From NCBI GenBank assembly GCA_045864775.1, contig BTVR01000001.1, positions 372,001 through 436,000 on the forward strand: a stretch of DNA of 64,000 nucleotides, in the 5' to 3' direction. Under the pieces are notes generated by a model. That model saw nothing but the letters and a program-made list of their open reading frames with translations. It had not been told where the DNA came from and searched no databases. The first letter of the stretch is position 1, and each line of letters starts with the position of its first letter. Source of the stretch: Macondimonas sp045864775 (GTDB lineage: Bacteria; Pseudomonadota; Gammaproteobacteria; UBA5335). The position numbers and the translations under genes are program-made. Shown here piece by piece: positions 50,301 to 57,717 of this stretch.

Positions 50301-50922
50301 CCTGGTGCCCGAGGCCCTGGCGGCGGAAGGGGTCGGCGCCGAGTGGGCGGACGTCGTGACGGCTTGGGTGCAGACAATCGTCGCCGTCCCTCTGATGCCC
50401 GGCGGCTTGCGGTTGTGCGACATCGCCGCGGCCGATCAGGTGCGGGAGATGGCGTTCGCCATGCCGCTTGATGGTCTGCGCCGCGCTTCGCTGGAAGCGC
50501 TCATTCGGCAGATCGATCCCCTGTGGACGGTTCGACCCGCGGCAGGATCGGCCCCGCTCGAGGGCGCCCTGCGCGGCGTGATCGATCTGGTTTTTGCGCA
50601 TGAAGGGCGGTTTTACTTGGCCGACTACAAGAGCAACTGGCTGGGTCCCCGCGCGACCGACTACACGGCAGATGCGCTCGCATCGGCCATGGCGGGCGGC
50701 AGCTATACGGCGCAGGCGCTGATCTACGCCGCTGCGCTGCATCGCCACCTGCAAGCGCGCCTACCGGGCTACGATCCAGCGCATCATTTCGGCGGGGTGT
50801 ATTACCTGTTTTTGCGGGGCATGGCTCCGGATGCCCCGGGTCGCGGCGTCGTGCACATCCTGCCGCCGCCCAATCTTCTGGAGGCCTTCAGCGCCGCGCT
50901 GGCGGGCGAGGACGCGCCATGA
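47383..50922 (+). CDS. recB: exodeoxyribonuclease V beta subunit RecB
   Basis: Helicase-nuclease subunit of RecBCD, 1179 residues. It has an N-terminal UvrD-type helicase with VEASAGTGKTHTLADLYLRL (Walker A near residue 22), VTFTKAATAELKTR, ALIDEFQDTDPAQFDVFRAI (motif II) and LIGDPKQAIYGFRGADV. The C-terminal nuclease domain has GVIDLVFAHEGRFYLADYKS (metal-binding Asp and DYK motif near residue 1070). ATG 47383 overlaps the recC stop, and its end overlaps recD by 4 bases, so the three genes form one coupled operon. Confidence 0.97.
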   Translation: MSTTPRMLEAMRLPLQGRHLVEASAGTGKTHTLADLYLRLVIEAGHEVDRILVVTFTKAATAELKTRIRRRLTEARARLAAAAEPLDGIEQASIEAGVDRAQALRRLDAALMGFDQAAIFTLHGFCFSVLRDHAFRAGLPTGLSLQTGEDERIAITAADLWRQLQATIADPCRAFGLRGAGLTSTCVLKDLELRVRHPLALIDGSGASAPEEAESWAALDCCWAAFSTSWARHGAEVRQALLNSTALNRQRYKLAKIDAWCDGLDRMAARETMDLAVLEQLAAGAGDWACLTPEALAAGVKKDGHPPAHAVFGLLAGLLEAWRSMEQAWQGSALAIRRDALCEGIARLARQSERSGELGFADLTGRLRDALAAAGGSALAAALRMRFPAALIDEFQDTDPAQFDVFRAIYADPAGADGSFLLLIGDPKQAIYGFRGADVHAYLAARAHLGQPWLLAHNWRSVPDLVEAINTVFRQRSDAFLLPGIVYHPVRAARGNEGAVVAPGNGSALQVRLLEGDPAKPMSQGDALRRAAQWTADEIAALLNAGAAGEATLGDVPVRGGDVAVLVRAHDQGQAVAEALRERGVGFVLRSQQSVYATDEAQDLSRVLRAVLTPTRMSWLRGAWASRLLAGSMAGVLALDRDESALERLLEQFQQHHQNWQRLGFMPMWQWLLETHGVAARLLARPDGERRLTNVHHLAELLHEAERSRHLGPEALFNHFERLRQQPPRDDEAALLRLESEADLVRIETIHASKGLQYPIVFCPALWKTRKPPAGGTAALCYHDGALGEMHLALMPERQPEALEQARRDELAEELRLAYVALTRAQARCYLLDGPVRDRAASALGWLLPEADPARVWGNLAGAQPMAIGLAQGGDDRTIVRATGRPAATFVARRPRRAVPAPRVLTSFSALWGGAPDGMVDDDAQPVTTSPSHAPQEHSPHGFVRGTAAGRALHAILECWPWSDDPAGTTLERLVPEALAAEGVGAEWADVVTAWVQTIVAVPLMPGGLRLCDIAAADQVREMAFAMPLDGLRRASLEALIRQIDPLWTVRPAAGSAPLEGALRGVIDLVFAHEGRFYLADYKSNWLGPRATDYTADALASAMAGGSYTAQALIYAAALHRHLQARLPGYDPAHHFGGVYYLFLRGMAPDAPGRGVVHILPPPNLLEAFSAALAGEDAP

Positions 50923-52754
50923 CCCCGACCCAGGCCTCCGCGCTGCGCAGCCTGCGCGCCGCAGGGGGATACGATGAGTTCGATCTGCAATTGGCCGGGA
51001 TGTTCGCGCGTCAGGACGCCGCGTTGGTCCCCGCTGTCCTTTGGGCGATCGCCTCGCTCAGCCGGCAGATCCAGCGTGGCGCGGTGTGTCTCGACCTCGC
51101 CGGTCTCGTCGAGGAAGCCAGCGCGGCGCCCTTGCTCGAGTTCGCGCTGCCCGCGGATGAGGCCGACTGGCGCGCGTTGCTGTGCCAGGTCGACGCGGTG
51201 GGCGCGCCCGGGCAGATCCGGCCCTTGATCCTGGACGAGGTGGGGCGCTTGTACGGCTACCGCCATTGGGATCTCGAACAGCGGCTGGCGCGCGCGTTGT
51301 GCGCACGGGTGGGGTGGGCGCCGATCGCCGACCGGGAGCCCGTGCAGCGCGCCCTGCTCGCGCTGTTTCCGGGCAGCGAAGCGGCCGGCTCGCTGCAGGC
51401 GCTCGCCGCCGTGCTCGCCGCCACGGGGCGGATCACGCTGCTCACCGGCGGGCCGGGCACGGGCAAGACGACGGCGCTGGCACGGATGCTGGCGCTGCTG
51501 TTGCATGTCCAGCCGACCCAGCGCATCGCACTGGCGGCGCCAACCGGCAAGGCGGCGGCGCGCATGCAGGAAGCCCTGGGCGGCGCCTTGGCACGACTGC
51601 CGGAAGATTGGCGCCTCGACCTGCCGGTCCAGGCCACCACGCTGCATCGGCTGCTCGGCATCCGTCCGGGCGCCAGCCACCTGCCGCGCTTTCACGCCGA
51701 GCATCCGCTGCCCGTCGATGTGCTGGTGCTCGACGAGGCATCCATGGTGGATCTCGCGTTGATGACACGGCTCATCGAAGCGCTGCCAGAGACAGCGCGG
51801 CTCATCCTGCTGGGCGATCCGGATCAGCTCGCCTCCGTCGGGGCCGGCGCCGTGCTGGGCGATCTGTGCGAGGACGCGACGGGGTTTTCGGCAGAGCAGG
51901 CCGGACGGCTCAGGGCCTGGACGGGGGGGGCGATCCCGGCCGCGGCGGCGCCCGGCGGCAATCCCCTGAGCGATCATCGCGTCCATCTCACCCACAACCA
52001 CCGCTTCGGCGACAGCCCCGGCCTCGCGGCGCTGGCGGCGGCGGTCAACGCTGGCGATGCCGGGCGCGTTGCACGTCTGGTGGCCGGGGAAGGCCAGCCG
52101 GAAGTCACCGCCGGCGTTGAAGCGGACCTGATCGCGCGTGCGCTGCAGGGCTATGAGCCGTATTTCGCCGCCTTGGCACGTGGCGCACCCGTGGAAGAGG
52201 TATTGGCCTGCTTCGAGCAGTTTCGCGTCTTGTGCGCGCCGCGCGCCGGACCGCTGGGCGTCGAGGGGCTCAACGCACGCATCGAAGCGGCCCTGCGTCG
52301 TCGGGGCTCACTGCGCGGCGAGGGACTGTGGACGGCCGGCCGGCCGGTGCTGGTGACGCGCAACGACCCCGGCGCGCGGCTGGCCAACGGGGATGTCGGG
52401 CTCGTGCTGCCGGGCCGGGGAGGGCGCCTGGAGGTGGTCTTCCGGCGCGGCGACGGCGCCGTGCATGCCGTCTCTCCGGCCCGGCTGGGCGCCTGGGAAA
52501 CGGCGTTTGCCATGACGATCCACAAGACTCAGGGGTCGGAATTCGACGCCGTGCTGCTGGTGCTGCCGGAGGAGGATTCGCCGCTGTTGACCCGCAACCT
52601 GCTCTATACCGGCATCACCCGCGCGCGCCGGCGTCTGCACCTCGTCGGCGCGGCCGAGCGCTGGGCGCCGGCCTTGGCGCGCCGCCAGCACAGGATCTCC
52701 GGGCTCGGTGACGCCCTGCGCCGGTTTCGTGCGGTATCCCCCGTTTCCGAGTGA
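50919..52754 (+). CDS. recD: exodeoxyribonuclease V alpha subunit RecD
   Basis: 5'-3' helicase of RecBCD, 611 residues. The motifs are LLTGGPGTGKTTALARMLAL (Walker A near residue 175), AAPTGKAAARMQEAL, VLVLDEASMVDLALMTRLIE, LLGDPDQLASVGAGAVLGDL and the C-terminal MTIHKTQGSEFDAVLLVLP. It is the last gene of the recC-recB-recD operon. Confidence 0.97.
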   Translation: MTPTQASALRSLRAAGGYDEFDLQLAGMFARQDAALVPAVLWAIASLSRQIQRGAVCLDLAGLVEEASAAPLLEFALPADEADWRALLCQVDAVGAPGQIRPLILDEVGRLYGYRHWDLEQRLARALCARVGWAPIADREPVQRALLALFPGSEAAGSLQALAAVLAATGRITLLTGGPGTGKTTALARMLALLLHVQPTQRIALAAPTGKAAARMQEALGGALARLPEDWRLDLPVQATTLHRLLGIRPGASHLPRFHAEHPLPVDVLVLDEASMVDLALMTRLIEALPETARLILLGDPDQLASVGAGAVLGDLCEDATGFSAEQAGRLRAWTGGAIPAAAAPGGNPLSDHRVHLTHNHRFGDSPGLAALAAAVNAGDAGRVARLVAGEGQPEVTAGVEADLIARALQGYEPYFAALARGAPVEEVLACFEQFRVLCAPRAGPLGVEGLNARIEAALRRRGSLRGEGLWTAGRPVLVTRNDPGARLANGDVGLVLPGRGGRLEVVFRRGDGAVHAVSPARLGAWETAFAMTIHKTQGSEFDAVLLVLPEEDSPLLTRNLLYTGITRARRRLHLVGAAERWAPALARRQHRISGLGDALRRFRAVSPVSE

Positions 52755-52846
52755 GCGTCGCGACAAAGTGCGCCGGTGCAGCGGGAGACTTTCGTCACAG
52801 GGTCGGTTTACACTCCCGGCACATCAGAGCGAACGAGTCATCCATC

Positions 52847-53935
52847 ATGCGCCTGTCCCCGCCTGCCGCCGGTATCCTCGGGCTCGTCATCTGCAATCCG
52901 GGCGCTGCGGCCGAAGCCCCGGTGGTGCCCCCTCCCATGGCCAGTTGCAGCGTATTGACCGAGGACGCGGCGCGGCTGAAATGCTACGACACGGTTGCGG
53001 GCCGGACGCCGACCCAAAACGTGGATTCCGCGGCGCCTGTCGCGGCTGAATCAGCGCAAGAGGGCCGCGGGGAAAACGGGGCGATGGCAGCCGCGTTGGA
53101 GGCGGTGACGCCTGTACCCGCCGAGGAGCCCCCGTCACCCTTGGCCGAGCGCTGGCAACTGGTGGCCCAGACCGACCGGGGCCCCTTCGTGATCACGCCC
53201 TATCGGCCGACCTACATCCTGCCGCTCTCCTACGTGGGCCGGCGCAACACCGAACCGTTCCAGGCCACCTTCGGCGCAGACGAGCCTTACGATTCCATCG
53301 AGGCCAAGTTCCAGCTCAGCTTCATGACCAAGCTGTGGCCCGAACTGCTCGATCCGCGCGGCGACCTGTGGTTCGCCTACACCCAGCAATCGTTCTGGCA
53401 GGCCTACAATGGGGACGCCTCGGCGCCGTTCCGCGAAACCAACTACGAGCCCGAGTTGATCTACTCCTGGAAGACCAACGTCAAGGCTTTCGGGCTCAAC
53501 AGCCGTCTGCTGAACGTGAGCCTCGATCATCAATCCAACGGCCGCGACGATCCGGTCTCGCGCAGCTGGAATCGTGTGATCGCCAGCGCCCTGTTCGACC
53601 AGGGGGATGATTTCGCGCTGGGTCTGAAGGGCTGGTGGCGCCTGCCGGAGGACGACGAGGACGACGACAATCCCGACATCGAGGATTACGTCGGGCGGGC
53701 CGAGCTGTGGACCTTCTGGACAGCGGGACGCAACCACTACGCCGTGATGCTGCGCAACAATCTGGATTTCGGCGATCCGCGCGGCGCGTTGCAACTGGAC
53801 TGGAGCATCCCGCTCGGTCACTCGCCGGTGCGCGGTTACGTGCAGTATTTCTACGGCTATGGCGACGGGCTGATCGATTATGACTTCATCGCCAACCGCC
53901 TGAGTCTCGGCTTTCTGCTGACCGACTGGATGTGA
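52847..53935 (+). CDS. pldA: outer-membrane phospholipase A1 (OMPLA)
   Basis: An outer-membrane barrel esterase acting on phospholipids in the outer leaflet. Of 362 residues, the first ~100 form a signal peptide plus a low-complexity Ala/Pro/Glu extension. The barrel follows, with the catalytic stretch SLDHQSNGRDDPVSRSWNR (His and Ser of H-x-S, then Asn; near residue 225). YQVR-type aromatic strands end in FLLTDWM. It is longer than E. coli PldA (289) owing to the N-terminal extension. ATG 52847 is chosen because the signal peptide starts there. Confidence 0.92.
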   Translation: MRLSPPAAGILGLVICNPGAAAEAPVVPPPMASCSVLTEDAARLKCYDTVAGRTPTQNVDSAAPVAAESAQEGRGENGAMAAALEAVTPVPAEEPPSPLAERWQLVAQTDRGPFVITPYRPTYILPLSYVGRRNTEPFQATFGADEPYDSIEAKFQLSFMTKLWPELLDPRGDLWFAYTQQSFWQAYNGDASAPFRETNYEPELIYSWKTNVKAFGLNSRLLNVSLDHQSNGRDDPVSRSWNRVIASALFDQGDDFALGLKGWWRLPEDDEDDDNPDIEDYVGRAELWTFWTAGRNHYAVMLRNNLDFGDPRGALQLDWSIPLGHSPVRGYVQYFYGYGDGLIDYDFIANRLSLGFLLTDWM

Positions 53936-54018
53936 GCGGTTCCCGGCGACTTTGCTAACATCGGCGCTCCCGCGCGGCCGCCTTCGGACCGCGCTTTCGC
54001 TCGGAGCCCGCTTGCGCC

Positions 54019-55419
54019 ATGACCGTCGTCACCCGTTTCGCCCCCAGCCCCACCGGCCATCTGCACATCGGCGGCGCCCGCACGGCGCTGTTTTCTTGGC
54101 TCCATGCCCGCCGCATGGGCGGACGCTTCATCCTGCGCATCGAGGACACCGATCGCGAACGCTCGACCGATGAGTATGTCGAGGCCATTCTCGAAGGCAT
54201 GGCCTGGCTGGGTCTGGAACACGATGAGGGTCCTTACTATCAGACCCGGCGTTTCGATCGTTACGGCGAGGTGATCGCGCGCATGCTCGCCGAGGGGTCG
54301 GCCTATCATTGCTATTGCAGCCGTGAGCGCCTGGAAGCCTTGCGCGCGGGGCAGATGGCGGCCAAGGAAAAGCCACGCTACGACGGTTTGTGCCGGGATC
54401 GGCACGACGCGCCGCCCGAGGGGGTGAGTCCGGTGGTGCGCTTTCGCAATCCGCTGGATGGGCAGGTGGTGTTCGAGGATCTGGTGCGCGGATCCATCGC
54501 CTTCGCCAATGCCGAACTGGATGACCTCATCATCGCCCGCTCGGACGGCACGCCGACCTACAACTTCACGGTGGTGGTGGACGATGCAGACATGGGGGTG
54601 ACCCACGTCATCCGGGGCGACGATCACATCAACAACACCCCGCGGCAGATCAACCTGTTGCGGGCGCTCGGCGTGACGCCGCCGGCCTATGCCCATGTGC
54701 CGATGATCCTGGGCGCCGACGGCCAGCGCCTGTCCAAGCGCCACGGCGCGGTCAGCGTGCTCCAATACCGCGACGAAGGCTATCTGCCCGAGGCGCTGCT
54801 CAACTATCTGGTGCGGCTCGGCTGGTCGCATGGGGACCAGGAAGTCTTCAGCCGGCCCGAGATGATCGCGCTGTTCGATCTCCGGGCGGTGCACCGCGCG
54901 CCGTCCACCTTTAACCCCGACAAGCTGCTCTGGCTCAATCAGCACTATCTGAAAACGGCCGACCCCGCGTATGTGGCCGGACACTTGCGTCCCCATCTGA
55001 CTCGGCTGGGCGTCGATCCGGCTACCGGCCCGGATCTCGCAGGCGTGGTGTGCGCGCTGCGTGAGCGCAGCAAGACGCTGGTCGAGATGGCCGAGGGCGC
55101 GCGGTTTTTCTTTGCCGACCCTGTCGCCTACGATGAGAAGGCGGTGGCCAAGCATCTGGGCGAGGAGGGCCGTGGCGCGCTGACCGCGGCGGCAGCGGCG
55201 CTCACCGACCTGGCCGAGTGGACGACCGAGGCGATCCACGGCGTCATCGAGGCCGTGGCCAGCGCGGGCGGCTGGAAAATGGGCCAGGTGGCCCAGCCCC
55301 TGCGCGTCGCGGTGAGCGGTACGGCGGTTTCCCCGCCCATCGATCAGACACTGCAGTTGCTGGGGCAGGACAAGAGCCTGGCACGCATCGAGGCGGCGCT
55401 GCGGCACGGTCAAAGCTAG
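54019..55419 (+). CDS. gltX: glutamate-tRNA ligase
   Basis: Charges tRNA-Glu with glutamate. The 466-residue class I synthetase has SPTGHLHIGGARTALFSW (HIGH signature at the N-terminus) and LSKRHGAVSV (KMSKS-type loop near residue 240), with a C-terminal anticodon-binding helical domain. It has the length of bacterial GltX. A tRNA-Glu gene lies 5 kb downstream on the same strand. Confidence 0.97.
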   Translation: MTVVTRFAPSPTGHLHIGGARTALFSWLHARRMGGRFILRIEDTDRERSTDEYVEAILEGMAWLGLEHDEGPYYQTRRFDRYGEVIARMLAEGSAYHCYCSRERLEALRAGQMAAKEKPRYDGLCRDRHDAPPEGVSPVVRFRNPLDGQVVFEDLVRGSIAFANAELDDLIIARSDGTPTYNFTVVVDDADMGVTHVIRGDDHINNTPRQINLLRALGVTPPAYAHVPMILGADGQRLSKRHGAVSVLQYRDEGYLPEALLNYLVRLGWSHGDQEVFSRPEMIALFDLRAVHRAPSTFNPDKLLWLNQHYLKTADPAYVAGHLRPHLTRLGVDPATGPDLAGVVCALRERSKTLVEMAEGARFFFADPVAYDEKAVAKHLGEEGRGALTAAAAALTDLAEWTTEAIHGVIEAVASAGGWKMGQVAQPLRVAVSGTAVSPPIDQTLQLLGQDKSLARIEAALRHGQS

Positions 55420-55454
55420 CCGGGAGGCCGGCAGCGTTTCTGGAAGGGGGACGT

Positions 55455-56849
55455 ATGCGGGCATTCGGATTACATGTTTTGCTTGCCGTCCTGCTCGGGC
55501 TCGTCGCAGGCATCGGCGCCGCGGCTGAACGATCGCCGCGGGCTGGCCAGGTGGTCGAACTGAGCTTGGCCGGACCGGTGGGGCCGGCCAGCAGCGATTA
55601 TCTGGTGCGGGCGCTGGCGCGAGCGGCCGAGGACAACGCTGCGCTGGTCGTGCTGCGGATCGACACGCCCGGCGGCCTCGACACCGCCATGCGCGACATC
55701 GTGCAGGCCATCCTCGGCTCGCGGATCCCCGTGGTGGGCTTCGTCGCACCCTCTGGTGCGCGTGCCGCCAGCGCCGGCACCTACATCCTCTACGCGTGCC
55801 ACCTCGCCGCCATGGCCCCCGGAACCAATCTGGGCGCCGCCACGCCCGTGGCGATCGGACCGGGCGGCGTTGCCCCCGAACGCCCGGCGCGTCCCGACGC
55901 TTCCGATGACGACAAGGACGATGCACGGCCCGCCTCGACCGATACCCTGGCGCTCAAGTCGCGCAACGATGCCGCGGCCTATCTGCGCGCCCTGGCCGAA
56001 CTGCGGGGCCGCAATACCGACTGGGCCGAGCGGGCGGTACGCGAGGCGGCCAGCCTGTCGGCGCAAGCGGCGCTGACTCAGGGCGTGATCGAGATCGTCG
56101 CGGCTGACCTCCCCGATTTGCTGCGACAGGTTCAGGGGCGGCGCGTGGAGGCGGGCGGACGCGTATGGGTTCTCGATGTGCAGGATCGCGCGGTGGTGTC
56201 GATCCTGCCGGACTGGCGCACGCGCCTGCTCGCAGTCATCACGGACCCCAATATCGCTTATCTGCTGATGCTGGTCGGGATCTATGGCCTGATCCTGGAG
56301 TTTTACCATCCAGGAGTCGGCCTGCCCGGCATCGCCGGGGCCATTTGCCTGTTGCTGGCGCTGTTCGCGTTCCAGGCGCTCCCGGTGAACTATGCCGGCA
56401 TGGCGCTGCTGGTACTCGGCGTGATGCTGATGGTGGCCGAGGCGGTGATGCCGAGTTTCGGCGCGCTCGGTATCGGCGGCATCATGGCGTTTCTATTCGG
56501 GTCGATTCTATTGTTCGACCGCGATGTGCCCGAACTGCGGATCGCCTGGGGCTTGATCCTCGGGGCCGGACTCGGCTCGGCGATCGGCGTGGCGCTGCTC
56601 GCAGCCCTTGCGATGCGGGCAACGCACCGCCCCGTGACGACGGGCCGCGAGGCGCTGCTGGCCGAGTGGGGGGAGGCGATCGGCGATTTCAGTGAAGGCC
56701 AGGGACAGATCCGGCTGCACGGCGAGATCTGGCAGGCGCGTGCCGAGCGACCTGTGGCAGCCGGCACGACGGTGCGGGTGCGCAACCGTCATGGCTTGAT
56801 CGTGGAGGTGGAACCGGTGGAACGGCATGCGAGAAAAGGAGACGTGTGA
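55455..56849 (+). CDS. NfeD family membrane-bound serine protease
   Basis: A 464-residue membrane protein of the long NfeD (1510-N/ClpP-class) type. A signal or first TM (LHVLLAVLLGLVAGIGAAA) precedes a ClpP/SppA-like domain, where LRIDTPGGLDTAMRDIV and VGFVAPSGARAASAGTYILY contain the nucleophile Ser and GTNLGAATPV follows. Four TM helices (residues ~265-400) and a C-terminal OB-fold (EWGEAIGDFSEGQGQIRLHG) complete it. GGGGG precedes ATG 55455. The SPFH protein gene it partners with overlaps its stop codon. Confidence 0.93.
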   Translation: MRAFGLHVLLAVLLGLVAGIGAAAERSPRAGQVVELSLAGPVGPASSDYLVRALARAAEDNAALVVLRIDTPGGLDTAMRDIVQAILGSRIPVVGFVAPSGARAASAGTYILYACHLAAMAPGTNLGAATPVAIGPGGVAPERPARPDASDDDKDDARPASTDTLALKSRNDAAAYLRALAELRGRNTDWAERAVREAASLSAQAALTQGVIEIVAADLPDLLRQVQGRRVEAGGRVWVLDVQDRAVVSILPDWRTRLLAVITDPNIAYLLMLVGIYGLILEFYHPGVGLPGIAGAICLLLALFAFQALPVNYAGMALLVLGVMLMVAEAVMPSFGALGIGGIMAFLFGSILLFDRDVPELRIAWGLILGAGLGSAIGVALLAALAMRATHRPVTTGREALLAEWGEAIGDFSEGQGQIRLHGEIWQARAERPVAAGTTVRVRNRHGLIVEVEPVERHARKGDV

Positions 56850-57643
56850 TGACGATTTCAGCGATCGGCGTGGTGATCGGCGTCCTGCTGGCCTTCGTGC
56901 TGTCGGGCCTGAAGGTGCTGCGTGAGTATGAGCGGGCAGTCGTGTTTACGCTGGGACGCTTCTGGCGCGTGAAAGGTCCGGGACTGGTCGTGATCGTGCC
57001 GTTCGTGCAGCAGATGGTGCGCGTCGACGTGCGCACCATCGTCATGGACGTGCCCTCCCAGGACGTGATTTCGCGCGACAACGTGTCAGTGAAGGTCAAT
57101 GCCGTGCTCTATTTTCGCGTCGTGGATCCCGAGCGGGCCATCAACCAGGTCGAAAACTATCTGGAAGCCACCAGCCAGCTCGCCCAGACGACCCTGCGCT
57201 CGGTGCTGGGCCAGCACGAGCTCGACGAGATGCTCGCCGAGCGCGACAAGATGAACGCCGACCTGCAGCGCATCCTCGACGTGCAGACCGACGCCTGGGG
57301 CGTGAAGGTCGCCAACGTCGAGATCAAGCACATCGATCTGGACGAAAGCATGATCCGGGCGATCGCGCAGCAGGCGGAGGCCGAGCGCAGTCGCCGCGCC
57401 AAGGTGATCCACGCCGCCGGCGAGCTGCAGGCCTCGCGCAAGCTGCAGGAAGCCGCGCAAGTGCTGGCCGAGGCGCCCATGGCCATGCAGCTGCGCTATC
57501 TGCAGACGCTCACCCAGATTGCCGGGGACAAGAGCTCAACCCTCGTCTTCCCCTTGCCGATAGACCTCCTGAAACCGTTGCTGGAATCCGCAAAGCCGAG
57601 CGCCGCGAGCGTTCCATCGTCCGGGGCCGTGGCCCCGGAGTGA
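56849..57643 (+). CDS. slipin (SPFH/stomatin family) protein
   Basis: A 264-residue stomatin-like protein: one N-terminal TM (ISAIGVVIGVLLAFVLSGL), the SPFH domain (EYERAVVFTLGRFWRVKGPG; VDVRTIVMDVPSQDVISRDN) and a helical C-terminus (LAEAPMAMQLRYLQTLTQIA). It overlaps the nfeD stop by one base with AAGGAG 7 bases upstream. NfeD-slipin pairs are conserved and form membrane microdomain complexes in which the protease may act on the slipin. Confidence 0.94.
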   Translation: MTISAIGVVIGVLLAFVLSGLKVLREYERAVVFTLGRFWRVKGPGLVVIVPFVQQMVRVDVRTIVMDVPSQDVISRDNVSVKVNAVLYFRVVDPERAINQVENYLEATSQLAQTTLRSVLGQHELDEMLAERDKMNADLQRILDVQTDAWGVKVANVEIKHIDLDESMIRAIAQQAEAERSRRAKVIHAAGELQASRKLQEAAQVLAEAPMAMQLRYLQTLTQIAGDKSSTLVFPLPIDLLKPLLESAKPSAASVPSSGAVAPE

Positions 57644-57717
57644 CGCTGGGCCGCCGTTCGTCCCGGCCTTGCGCAGGTCCGCAACGCCCGTGAAACGCAA
57701 CGAGACGCGGCGGATCC